Part shown: piece after piece, positions 1-6,673 of the stretch
Layout: each line of letters starts with the position of its first letter
Numbering within the stretch: the stretch's first letter is position 1
Assembly (NCBI GenBank): GCA_003266145.1
Contig: MVJJ01000108.1
Coordinates: 1-17,940 of the forward strand
Direction: 5' to 3'
Length of the DNA: 17,940 bases
From: Methanosphaera sp. SHI613
GTDB taxonomy: Archaea; Methanobacteriota; Methanobacteria; Methanobacteriales; Methanobacteriaceae
Program-made: the position numbers and the translations under genes
Notes under the pieces: model-generated
The model's database searches: none
What the model was told of the DNA's origin: nothing
The model's input: only the letters and a program-made list of their open reading frames with translations

Positions 1-203
1 AAAATATGATTTCATTATCATTAATATTAGCCGCATTAATTGTTGGTACTGCATTAGTACTTGCTGCAACAATTGTAGCTTCATCACTATTTAAAACAAC
101 AACAGGCCTTCCAATAGACTATGTATATATGATATCCTTAGCAGGTTTCATAATAAGTATTGTTCTGGGAATATATATTGTATTCAAATATCTACGTAAA
201 TAA
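1..203 (+). CDS. C-terminal membrane hairpin of a probable AarF/UbiB (ABC1) family protein, 5'-partial
   Basis: The reading frame is open to the left edge (the first full codon is at 3) and ends with TAA at 201-203, so this is probably the tail of a gene starting outside the window. What is visible is about 65 residues: one hydrophobic helix starting ISLSLILAALIVGTALVLA, a short polar turn (around KTTTGLPIDY), a second hydrophobic helix and a basic end (KYLRK). The pattern of an ALIVG-containing helix, a GLP turn and a terminal helix resembles the C-terminal membrane segment of AarF/UbiB atypical kinases, which occur in Methanobacteriales. This is recognition by pattern only: the kinase domain is not in view. 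The ATG at 6 has only five bases before it in the window, so a separate small two-helix membrane protein remains possible. A perfect hairpin follows the stop. Confidence 0.5.
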   Translation, partial: NMISLSLILAALIVGTALVLAATIVASSLFKTTTGLPIDYVYMISLAGFIISIVLGIYIVFKYLRK

Positions 204-216
204 TCATTACCTAAAT

Positions 217-259
217 AGTTCTAATATACTTAGATTAGAACTTTATTCCACTATTTTTT
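217..259 (+). terminator. Hairpin plus T-run after the left-edge gene
   Basis: A perfect 9-bp inverted repeat, AGTTCTAAT (217-225) and ATTAGAACT (234-242), encloses an 8-base loop. It lies 14 bases after the stop at 203 and is followed by T-rich sequence with a run of six T at 254-259. It probably ends transcription of the plus-strand gene and insulates it from the convergent hydrolase gene. Confidence 0.55.
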
Positions 260-275
260 ATGAAAAAATTTATTT

Positions 276-284
276 AAAAAAAAA
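276..284 (-). terminator. Oligo-T terminator of the GNAT/hydrolase operon
   Basis: Nine consecutive A on the plus strand give a T9 run on the minus strand about 20 bases past the hydrolase stop codon. Archaeal RNA polymerase terminates on such U-tracts without needing a hairpin. A second T-run (minus strand, 263-268) lies further downstream. Confidence 0.5.
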
Positions 285-303
285 GATGAATTATAAGATA
301 ATC

Positions 304-936
304 CTACAGTCTAGATGCTATCATGACTGCAAGGGAAATCTGTTCGGATACCTGGGAAATTGCATATGGCCCATGACCCGGAAATAGCTGTACAACATCA
401 AGATTGGCTATCTTAAGTATTGACTCGGCCATCTGTCTAGAGTCACCTGTAGGAAGATCTGTTCTTCCGAAGTTTCCACCGGCAAAAATTGTATCTCCAC
501 TTATAAGGCTTTTAGCGTTGCATAAACATATTCCTCCTATGGTATGACCGGGAGTGTGAATTACCTCATAACCTTCAATCATGTCTCCCTCATTCAACTC
601 TTTAATATCCAAGTCGGGAGTCGTCATGCCGAATGATGTTGCGACTGTGACATCATCCAGTTTTTCATCCACACTTTTCTTATCCAATGGATGCATATAT
701 ATGTCATAGCCATATTCATCCTGCAACTGTTTATCGGCGCCTATATGATCGTAGTGACAGTGAGTATTTACGATTTTATTGATATCATCCATTGAAATAT
801 CGGCCTCTTTAATTTCTGCCTTCAGATAATCAATATCCAATCCGGAGCCGGGATCAATCAATGCATCACCTATAATGTAGGCGTTTGAATCACGACCTCT
901 TCCCAAAATTATTGTTATATCATCTACTTTATCCAT
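304..936 (-). CDS. Metallo-beta-lactamase-fold hydrolase (glyoxalase II-like)
   Basis: This 210-residue protein has the whole metal-binding set of the MBL fold: T-H-C-H-Y-D-H at 58-64 (H59, H61, D63, H64), H131 in HTPGHTIGG, D148 in ISGDTIFAG and H188 in LFPGHGP. These ligate two metal ions, usually Zn or Fe. FGRTDLPTGD (about 157-165) is typical of the glyoxalase II-like branch of small cytosolic thioesterases. No signal peptide or membrane segment is visible. The actual substrate cannot be read from sequence; hydroxyacylglutathione is unlikely to be the natural one in an archaeon, though a glutamate-cysteine ligase gene does lie elsewhere in the window. The gene lies 11 bases after the GNAT gene on the same strand, with an AGGATGTG ribosome-binding site just before its ATG, so the two are probably co-transcribed. 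Confidence 0.85.
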   Translation of the reverse strand: MDKVDDITIILGRGRDSNAYIIGDALIDPGSGLDIDYLKAEIKEADISMDDINKIVNTHCHYDHIGADKQLQDEYGYDIYMHPLDKKSVDEKLDDVTVATSFGMTTPDLDIKELNEGDMIEGYEVIHTPGHTIGGICLCNAKSLISGDTIFAGGNFGRTDLPTGDSRQMAESILKIANLDVVQLFPGHGPYAISQVSEQISLAVMIASRL

Positions 937-947
937 ATTTACACATC

Positions 948-1559
948 CTATTTTATTTTATAAACCATTGTAATGTAACCATATTGTCTTCCAATAAGCG
1001 TGTGATAATTAAATTTGGATTTTTCAAAATCCAATCTTCCATAAAAATCAATCAATGAGGACTTATCTTCACTAACATCAACATATAAATTGTTGGAATT
1101 TGATTGTCTAGCCTTTTGTTTGATATTTTCAACCAGTTTACTTCCGATATACTTCTTACGATGATTCGTATCCACATAAATGCTTGACAAATAATAATCA
1201 TTTCTCTTAATACCGGAGGCGACGAGGACACTGATATATTCATATAACAAGGAGTTTCTGACAGACGTAAAACCGGTACTGTCAAAGGCGTTATATGTCT
1301 CATTAACTGTTATCTCAGAACCCTTGAATGATAATCCAAGAGCCTGGATATCCTTAGGATTATCATCATATACCAATGTAATGAATTTCCTATGATAAGG
1401 ATTAATGTAATCGCTCATGATTAACTTTACAATCGCCTCCAATGAATTGGTCTTGTTTGTATAAAGACTGTTGAACAATTGCACATCTGCAGCGTATATC
1501 CAATGAGCCAATTTCTTTACATTATCATCATCATTTAATCTTCTGAAGTTTGTCATCAT
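948..1559 (-). CDS. GNAT-family N-acetyltransferase
   Basis: This 203-residue protein has GNAT hallmarks in its C-terminal half. A beta strand (YYLSSIYVD, 122-130) leads into the acetyl-CoA pyrophosphate loop R-K-K-Y-I-G-S (134-140, a variant of the Q/R-x-x-G-x-G/A motif) and helix SKLVENIKQKA. A further strand (NLYVDVS, 157-163) and the usual SLIDFYGRLDFEKS element follow, where the chain bends back. The first 120 residues are less conserved and presumably shape the acceptor site; the acceptor is unknown. Two ATG codons in tandem (1559, 1556) follow a GTGTGAT sequence that fits the 3' end of archaeal 16S RNA. The second is better spaced, so the true start may be 1556. It is first gene of a two-gene operon with the downstream MBL-fold hydrolase. 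Confidence 0.8.
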   Translation of the reverse strand: MMTNFRRLNDDDNVKKLAHWIYAADVQLFNSLYTNKTNSLEAIVKLIMSDYINPYHRKFITLVYDDNPKDIQALGLSFKGSEITVNETYNAFDSTGFTSVRNSLLYEYISVLVASGIKRNDYYLSSIYVDTNHRKKYIGSKLVENIKQKARQSNSNNLYVDVSEDKSSLIDFYGRLDFEKSKFNYHTLIGRQYGYITMVYKIK

Positions 1560-1591
1560 ATCACACGAGTAAAATTAATAATCTTATAGAT

Positions 1592-1603
1592 AATTATATA
1601 AAC
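1592..1603 (-). promoter_or_regulatory. TATA box for the GNAT/hydrolase operon
   Basis: Read on the minus strand, the sequence is GTTTATATAATT preceded by an A-run, a close match to archaeal BRE plus box A (TTTAWATA). The predicted start about 25 bases downstream, near 1573, leaves a leader of about 15 bases that includes the GTGTGAT ribosome-binding site. Confidence 0.5.
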
Positions 1604-1605
1604 TT

Positions 1606-1613
1606 TTTAATAT
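1606..1613 (+). promoter_or_regulatory. Possible TATA box for polB1 (leaderless start)
   Basis: TTTAATAT is centred about 26 bases before the polB1 ATG, which would place the transcript start at or next to the start codon. No ribosome-binding site is seen before the ATG, consistent with a leaderless mRNA. It lies just downstream of the divergent box of the GNAT operon, so the two promoters share about 75 bases. Confidence 0.4.
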
Positions 1614-1635
1614 TTAGTTATATAGATTTAATTCT

Positions 1636-3432
1636 ATGGAAACTAAGAAAATTGTTCTAAATGATATTGATTATATCACATTCAACGACAAGGCAGTTAT
1701 CCGATTATTTGGTATAGACCCAGACACAGAAGAAAACATAATTGCATATGATGACTCTTTCAAGCCATACATGTATGTATTAACTGATGACTATGAAGAA
1801 TGCATCAGCCAATTAAATGAATTTGAACTGGAGGATATTGAAAAGGAATCCAAGATAGATATAGGAGTTGAACGTGAATTCATAAAAATAACCTTCAAAC
1901 ACCCACAGGAAGTACCTAAACAAAGGGACTTGATTAGAGATTTGCCTACGGTCAGACAAATAAGGGAATATGACATACCTTTTTATAGAAGATATCTGAT
2001 TGACAAACAGATAACACCCAGCAACATTTTAGAACTACATGGAAAAACAATAGACAAGACAACCTATGACAATACGAGCATAGATGATGATGTTATACTC
2101 TTTAAACTTGAAGAAACTCCCCTTGACACAAATGAACATAGCAATAGAAATAAGATTCTTAGTTTTGACATTGAAGTATACAATGCTCAGGGAATGCCCA
2201 ACAGCCAGGAAGATCCTATCATAATGATGAGTCTAAGCAGCAATTATGGGTTAAACAAGGTATTGTCCACCAAGAAATCACGGCATGACTATGTGGAAAC
2301 ATATGACTCCGAAGAGGACGTCCTCAATCGTTTTGTGGAAATAATTAAAGAGGAAAATCCGGATATGCTTGTCGGATATAACTCGGACGTATTCGATTTA
2401 CCCTACATCAAGAAAAGGGCGGATGTGCTGAATGTTAAGCTTGACTTGGGCGTTGACGGAAGTAGCGTGAAATTCCAGAAAAGAGGATTCAATAATGCGG
2501 GCATCATAAAAGGGCGTGTACATGTGGATTTATATCTGCTTGCAAGACAGTACATGCAACTAGACCATTATACCCTGGAAAGAGTCTACCTTGAACTGTT
2601 TGATGTGGAGAAGATAGACGTTCCAGGTGATAAGATATTTGAGTACTGGGACTCAGATAGCGAAAGATTAGAGGAATTATTCGATTACTCCATGGATGAC
2701 GCTAAAACAACCATGGAAATTGGTGAAAAGATAACTCCCCTTACTGTAGCTCAAAGCAGACTTGTAGGACAGCCCCTGTTTGATATTGCACGTATGACGA
2801 CAGGTCAAATGATAGAATGGTACTTGATGCTTAAAGCATACAATATGAATAACATCGTACCCAACAAGCCTACAAGTACCGAGTATAATCAGAGGATGAA
2901 TTCAAAACGTAACGCAGGCGGATATGTTAAAGAACCTGAAAAAGGATTATTTGAACACATAGCCTACCTTGACTTTAAAAGTCTGTATCCGTCAATCATC
3001 ATAGCACAAAACATTTCACCTGATACCATTACCAGTGGTGAAGGCCTATCGGAAGATGAATACTATGAATGTCCTGAAAATGGGTATAAATTTAAGAAAG
3101 AGCCTAAGGGATTTATCCCATCACTTATCGGCGAAATATTAAATGAACGACAAAGAATAAAGAAACTGATGAAAACAGAATCCCAACCGGAACAGAAAAA
3201 GGCTCTTGACTTTGAGCAGCAAGGATTAAAAAGGCTTGCCAATTCGATGTATGGTGCATATGGTTACTCAAGATTCAGATGGTATAAAAAAGAATGTGGA
3301 GCGGCAATAACTGCGTGGGGAAGACAGTACATTCAGGATGCAATGGAAAAGTCAAAGGAATTCGGATTCAAACCAGTGTATGCAGATACTGATGGGTTCT
3401 ATGCCACGTATATCGGAAAATTAGAGGATTAA
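1636..3432 (+). CDS. polB1: DNA polymerase family B, large subunit of the split Methanobacteriales PolB (PolB1)
   Basis: This 598-residue replicative-type polymerase subunit carries an N-terminal domain like Pyrococcus PolB (YITFNDKAVIRLFG), then a proofreading 3'-5' exonuclease: Exo I FDIE (177-180), Exo II GYNSDVFDLPYI (247-258), Exo III Y-S-M-D-D (351-355). The palm and fingers follow: motif A DFKSLYPSI (446-454), motif B around K532 to YGAYGY (539-544), motif C YADTD (582-586). The chain then ends 12 residues after motif C, at the point where Pyrococcus PolB continues into the rest of the palm and the thumb. In Methanothermobacter, family B polymerase is known to be encoded by two separate genes, so the short end is native rather than a frameshift. 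The thumb-bearing PolB2 gene is not in this window. No intein motifs are seen. All catalytic carboxylates are present. A short T-run follows the stop. Confidence 0.93.
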   Translation: METKKIVLNDIDYITFNDKAVIRLFGIDPDTEENIIAYDDSFKPYMYVLTDDYEECISQLNEFELEDIEKESKIDIGVEREFIKITFKHPQEVPKQRDLIRDLPTVRQIREYDIPFYRRYLIDKQITPSNILELHGKTIDKTTYDNTSIDDDVILFKLEETPLDTNEHSNRNKILSFDIEVYNAQGMPNSQEDPIIMMSLSSNYGLNKVLSTKKSRHDYVETYDSEEDVLNRFVEIIKEENPDMLVGYNSDVFDLPYIKKRADVLNVKLDLGVDGSSVKFQKRGFNNAGIIKGRVHVDLYLLARQYMQLDHYTLERVYLELFDVEKIDVPGDKIFEYWDSDSERLEELFDYSMDDAKTTMEIGEKITPLTVAQSRLVGQPLFDIARMTTGQMIEWYLMLKAYNMNNIVPNKPTSTEYNQRMNSKRNAGGYVKEPEKGLFEHIAYLDFKSLYPSIIIAQNISPDTITSGEGLSEDEYYECPENGYKFKKEPKGFIPSLIGEILNERQRIKKLMKTESQPEQKKALDFEQQGLKRLANSMYGAYGYSRFRWYKKECGAAITAWGRQYIQDAMEKSKEFGFKPVYADTDGFYATYIGKLED

Positions 3433-3441
3433 ATCTGAAAG

Positions 3442-3447
3442 TTTTTT
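3442..3447 (+). terminator. Oligo-T run after polB1
   Basis: Six consecutive T begin 10 bases after the polB1 stop. There is no strong hairpin. A U-tract of this size could terminate archaeal transcription, but the evidence is thin. Confidence 0.3.
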
Positions 3448-3465
3448 ACGGTTAAATATTCATGC

Positions 3466-3475
3466 ATAAATATAA
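3466..3475 (+). promoter_or_regulatory. Probable TATA box for the small anchored protein gene
   Basis: ATAAATATAA matches archaeal box A well and predicts a transcript start near 3496, leaving a leader of about 27 bases that contains GGGAT ahead of the ATG at 3524. A second AT-rich box, CATATATTA (3489-3497), could instead give an almost leaderless transcript. Confidence 0.4.
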
Positions 3476-3523
3476 TTATTATAGTATACATATATTAAAA
3501 TAATAAAAATTAAGGGATATAAT

Positions 3524-3913
3524 ATGAAACTTTCACCTCTACAAATGATAATATTATTGGTTGTTCTTGCAGGATTTGTTATAGGTACATACAATGCCAC
3601 GATGGATCAACTGCCGGACATATCAAATGTCAAAGTGATTGGAAACACGACGGGAAGTCCAACACTGACCAACAATACGCTGGGAACCTTCTACATAACG
3701 GATGAGACAAACAGAACATCCAACATGTCAATAATTGTCAGAAACAATACCAAGATATTTGTAGAAAACAAGGACAACAAGCAGGTAGAGGCAAATATAA
3801 GCGCCATAAAGACAGGCTCACGGATAGATGTGTACACAGTGGGTGATCCTACAAATACCATACCTCCACAAATAAGAGCCGAAAAGATTGTTGTCAAAAG
3901 AAATAAGAAATAA
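3524..3913 (+). CDS. Small membrane-anchored extracytoplasmic protein, DUF3221 (YobA)-like
   Basis: This 129-residue protein begins with a charged residue and a single hydrophobic helix (about 7-24, QMIILLVVLAGFVIGTY) that looks like an uncleaved signal anchor; no clear cleavage site or lipobox cysteine follows. The outside part is rich in Asn and Thr (several N-x-S/T sites, such as NTT, NNT and NRT, that could be glycosylated) and poor in Cys. The second half (NNTKIF, then a predicted strand ISAIKTGSRIDVYTVG, then TIPPQIRAEKIVV) resembles the small beta-barrel of DUF3221/YobA-like proteins, in which a T-K-I-F strand, a G-x-x-V-x-V-Y strand and a PPQ-x-x-A-x-x-I-V strand recur. Function in that family is unknown. 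It has its own predicted promoter and terminator, so it is probably monocistronic. Confidence is high that the gene is real, moderate for the family. Confidence 0.7.
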   Translation: MKLSPLQMIILLVVLAGFVIGTYNATMDQLPDISNVKVIGNTTGSPTLTNNTLGTFYITDETNRTSNMSIIVRNNTKIFVENKDNKQVEANISAIKTGSRIDVYTVGDPTNTIPPQIRAEKIVVKRNKK

Positions 3914-3941
3914 AGAGTTTATTCTCTTTAAAACTTTTTTT
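3911..3941 (+). terminator. Hairpin/T-run terminator
   Basis: TAAAGAG (3911-3917) and CTCTTTA (3924-3930) form a perfect 7-bp stem around a 6-base loop. AAAC and seven T (3935-3941) follow. The stop codon of the upstream gene is the first half of the stem. Confidence 0.7.
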
Positions 3942-4007
3942 AAGATTGTTAGGCCAGATATCAAAAATCAAAGACCTGACTAATTGGAATTAATCAAGCC
4001 CTACTTA

Positions 4008-4184
4008 GCTTTATCGAATACTACCTAATCACCTAAAACAATAACAGTGATTAATGAATTTACCGGAGTTGTGATTATCATGGTATCGCTGTGATTAGAT
4101 TCGATATAGCAACAGCATTGCCCATTCTCTTTATTAATATAAAAAAATTCTGTGCCACAACCTTATTAAGAGAAGTGTTTTTTT
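4008..4184 (+). ncRNA. Candidate structured RNA in the intergenic gap
   Basis: This entry covers most of the gene-free stretch 3942-4339. Two long-range pairings are visible. GCTTTATCGAAT...CTAATCAC (4008-4032) is complementary to GTGATTAG-ATTCGATATAGC (4091-4110), apart from one mismatch and a 5-base bulge; both halves of the helix match. Downstream, TTCTCTT (4125-4131) pairs with AAGAGAA (4168-4174), and seven T follow at 4178-4184, as in a terminator. The gap shows no convincing reading frame. Together this suggests a transcript of roughly 100-180 bases with a closing stem and its own 3' end. I see no clear TATA box ahead of 4000 and recognise no known RNA family, tRNA, riboswitch or C/D-box pattern. 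It could also be a decayed element or a leader/attenuator for the operon that starts at 4340. Confidence 0.35.
4026..4097. repeat. Four copies of the 7-mer GTGATTA/TAATCAC
   Basis: GTGATTA occurs at 4047-4053, 4071-4077 and 4091-4097 (24 and 20 bases apart), and inverted as TAATCAC at 4026-4032. The outer inverted copy and the last direct copy are part of the long stem described for the candidate RNA. The inner two could be alternative pairing partners, or all four could be protein-binding sites. The spacing is irregular, so this is not a CRISPR array. Confidence 0.4.
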
Positions 4185-4271
4185 CTATATGAATCGGAAG
4201 TAGACCAGTTTTTGTTTTATAATAATTTTTATCATGTCCCCCTAAGGATAATTATATTTTTTTTAAAAAAC

Positions 4272-4285
4272 ATAATATATATTAA
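4272..4285 (+). promoter_or_regulatory. TATA box of the glycosyltransferase operon
   Basis: ATAATATATATTAA follows an A-run (BRE-like) and predicts a transcript start near 4305, about 35 bases before the TTG start of the first glycosyltransferase gene. It is the only strong promoter-like element just ahead of the four-gene operon. Confidence 0.45.
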
Positions 4286-4339
4286 TGGAATCACAGAGCC
4301 TATCAAGTGATGATTAATTAGTTTATATGAGGTTTTAAT

Positions 4340-5458
4340 TTGAAGATAATTCAGACACCTGTTAGATTTTATCCGTTTATTGGTGGCGTGGAAAAGTATG
4401 TATACTACATTTCCAGTGAACTTGTAAAATATGACGATTGTGATGTAGAAGTAATTTGTGCAAATGAACCAAGTAGTGTAGATGAAGAGATTTATAATAA
4501 TATAAAAATCAATAGACTTCCCTATACTGGAAAGATTGCCAATACAAACGTATGCTTATCACTTCCGAATGTTCTTTACAAGAAGGACTTTGACATTATT
4601 CACACACATGTTCCCACACCATGGAGCAGTGATTGGAGCAACATAATATGCAGACTAAAAAACAAGCCGCTTGTAGTAACATACCACAATGACATCATAG
4701 GAACTGGAATAGCAAACTTGATTGCGAAAACCTACAACACAACAGCATTGAAATTACTTCTCAACAAGGCAGACAAGATTATCATAACACAGGATGACTA
4801 TATCAACTCCCCACACCTCCAAAACTACAAAGACAAAGTAGTCACCATACCAAACGGTGTTGATACGGAAATATTCAAGCCGACAAACACGAAAAAAGAG
4901 GAAAAACAGATATTTTTCCTAAGCGTATTGGATGCATTTCATAAATATAAAGGACTGGATTACCTGTTAGAATCAATAAAGGAAGTAAAAAATACCATAC
5001 CAGATATAAAACTAATTATTGGAGGTAAAGGAGAACTTTTGGATTATTACATAAATAAAAGTAAAAAGTTAGGCATTGAAGAAAATGTCGAATTTAAGGG
5101 ATACCTGACAGACGAAGAGGTACTGGAATACTATGCAAATTCAACATTATTTGTCCTGCCGTCAATATCATCACTTCAGGAAGGATTTGGAATAGTTGTA
5201 CTTGAAGCTCTTGCATGCCAGACCCCAATCATCAGCACTACCATAGTAGGAGTTTCAGATGATGTAATAGAACGCAAATGCGGCATTATAATAGAGCCCA
5301 AAAACGTCAAACAACTGACAAAGGCAATCACCACAATAATCAGTGACAAAAATCTTCAAAAGCAAATGGGATTACGGGGACGACAGCTGGTTAAAGAGAA
5401 ATATGAATGGAAATCTATCGCTAAGGACATACATGATTTATATGAGGAATTGCTATGA
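4340..5458 (+). CDS. GT4-family glycosyltransferase (GT-B fold)
   Basis: This 372-residue cytoplasmic enzyme has the two Rossmann-like halves of GT-B transferases. The N-terminal half has the glycine loop YPFIGGVEKYV (G15, G16) and, in the acceptor region, DIIHTHVPTPW (85-95) and VVTYHND. The hinge reads IPNGVDTEIFKP (170-181). The C-terminal donor half has LSVLDAFHKYKGLDYLL, the IGGKGE strand and the family motif E281-x7-E289 in LQEGFGIVVLEAL, which binds the nucleotide-sugar. The donor and acceptor are not predictable. The start is TTG at 4340: GAGGT at 4329-4333 sits 6 bases upstream and the next residues KIIQTPVRF are the expected first strand. The next gene overlaps the stop by four bases (ATGA), so translation is probably coupled. 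Confidence 0.88.
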   Translation: MKIIQTPVRFYPFIGGVEKYVYYISSELVKYDDCDVEVICANEPSSVDEEIYNNIKINRLPYTGKIANTNVCLSLPNVLYKKDFDIIHTHVPTPWSSDWSNIICRLKNKPLVVTYHNDIIGTGIANLIAKTYNTTALKLLLNKADKIIITQDDYINSPHLQNYKDKVVTIPNGVDTEIFKPTNTKKEEKQIFFLSVLDAFHKYKGLDYLLESIKEVKNTIPDIKLIIGGKGELLDYYINKSKKLGIEENVEFKGYLTDEEVLEYYANSTLFVLPSISSLQEGFGIVVLEALACQTPIISTTIVGVSDDVIERKCGIIIEPKNVKQLTKAITTIISDKNLQKQMGLRGRQLVKEKYEWKSIAKDIHDLYEELL

Positions 5459-6666
5459 AAATCTGTATTATAAGCAACTTATACCCACCATATGTGCTGG
5501 GCGGTGCGGAAATCATAGTGGACAAGCTAGTTCGAAATATTGCAAAAAAGGGCAATGAAGTTGTCGTAATCACATGCAGCGCAGATAATAAGGAAGAAGT
5601 ACAAAAAGAGGACAACATTACTATATATTCAATAAATGAAACAAAAATATACCCAACATATCGACAAACCGAAGCTAATGGCCTTTTAAAACCATTTTGG
5701 CATCTGTTTGACTTGTGGAATAGAAACTGCAGAGATAAAATAATTGAAATCATAGAAAAGGAAAAGTGTGAGATAATACATGTTAATAATTTCAAGGGAT
5801 TATCCTTATCATGCTTTGAAGTAGGAAAAAAGTTAGATATTCCTCTTGTATTCGAGTCACATGACTTTTCACTCATATGTCCAAGAGCAAACCTTATAAG
5901 AGGAAATGACACCCTATGTGAAAATAAAAACAAAATCTGTGAAACATACGTGAATATTCAGCGAAAGTTACTTGGCGACAACATAGACCTGATGATAGCA
6001 CCATCCAATTTCATGATAGAAAAGTACAGGCAAAACGGCTTCTTCAATAATACAAAATGTGTTAAAATACCGTTAGGCATAGATTTCAAGAGTGAAAAAA
6101 CTGTAAAAGACTATGATATCCTTGACTTTACATACATTGGCAGTCTTGGAAAACATAAAGGCGTAGATACCCTGATAAATGCATTCAAAGAGATTGATGA
6201 TAAGTACATAAGATTAAATCTTATAGGCAAGGGATATGATGAAGAGGAATTTAAAGAATTGGCATCAGGTGATGATAGGATAATATTCCATGGATTTGTT
6301 GACAATGAAAAAATCAAAGAGTATTATGCTGCATCCAACGTCATAATCATACCATCCATATGCTATGACAACTCCCCCCTTGTAATCTATGAAAGTTTTA
6401 CAACCGGAACGCCCGTTATAGGCAGCAACATCGGGGGAATACCTGAACTGATAGAAGATGGTAGAAACGGATACCTGTTTGAAGCAGGTTCTGTAAGCCA
6501 GCTGAAAGATAAACTATTAAAAGTAATCAACAATAAAGAATTATTAAAAGAACTTGAAAAAAATGCATTTGACAGTATACCCGAAGATTCCATTGACATA
6601 ATGTGTGATGAAACTCTTGAAGTATACCGTAGATTGCTAGAAAAAGGACAAAACGTAACGGATTAA
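5455..6666 (+). CDS. GT4-family glycosyltransferase with conserved cysteines
   Basis: This 403-residue GT-B enzyme starts inside the stop of the previous gene, with GAGGA about 7 bases before its ATG. The N-terminal loop is LYPPYVLGGAEII (9-21). A region of the acceptor half has three cysteines in the order C142-P-R, C155, C162, after the FESHDFSL strand. This Cys-containing insert recurs in a subgroup of GT4 enzymes and may bind a metal or form a structural loop. The hinge is APSNFMIEKYRQNGF and PLGIDF. The donor half has TYIGSLGKHKGVDTLINAF, and the family E-x7-E motif appears as D305-x7-E313 (DNSPLVIYE), a common variant, followed by GTPVIGSNIGGIPELI. It probably adds one sugar in the same glycan as its neighbours; sugar and linkage are unknown. 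Confidence 0.87.
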   Translation: MKICIISNLYPPYVLGGAEIIVDKLVRNIAKKGNEVVVITCSADNKEEVQKEDNITIYSINETKIYPTYRQTEANGLLKPFWHLFDLWNRNCRDKIIEIIEKEKCEIIHVNNFKGLSLSCFEVGKKLDIPLVFESHDFSLICPRANLIRGNDTLCENKNKICETYVNIQRKLLGDNIDLMIAPSNFMIEKYRQNGFFNNTKCVKIPLGIDFKSEKTVKDYDILDFTYIGSLGKHKGVDTLINAFKEIDDKYIRLNLIGKGYDEEEFKELASGDDRIIFHGFVDNEKIKEYYAASNVIIIPSICYDNSPLVIYESFTTGTPVIGSNIGGIPELIEDGRNGYLFEAGSVSQLKDKLLKVINNKELLKELEKNAFDSIPEDSIDIMCDETLEVYRRLLEKGQNVTD

Positions 6667-6673
6667 AAAGAAG

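Noticed and set aside
160..387. 75-codon plus-strand frame across the left intergenic hairpin
   Set aside because: It overlaps the left-edge gene, the terminator and the 3' end of the hydrolase gene in another frame, and its composition follows the AT-rich spacer.
304..936. Antibiotic-type metallo-beta-lactamase
   Set aside because: The protein lacks a signal peptide and has the glyoxalase II-like FGRTD-x-P-x-GD element; the fold is shared by many cytosolic hydrolases.
1636..3432. polB1 as a frameshifted or truncated pseudogene
   Set aside because: The stop lies at the known native split point of Methanobacteriales PolB, all upstream motifs are intact and no thumb-like sequence follows in any frame.
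3300..3432. Split intein at the end of PolB1
   Set aside because: The chain ends 12 residues after motif C, with no catalytic Cys/Ser splice junction or intein block A-like sequence.
4026..4097. CRISPR-like short repeats
   Set aside because: The unit is only 7 bases, one copy is inverted and the spacings (24 and 20 start-to-start) are irregular; no cas gene is present.
5421..5933. 170-codon open frame on the minus strand opposite the first two glycosyltransferase genes
   Set aside because: It is antisense to well-supported GT4 coding sequence, has Ser/Phe/Ile-rich composition typical of a reverse-strand shadow, and lacks a ribosome-binding site or recognisable domain.
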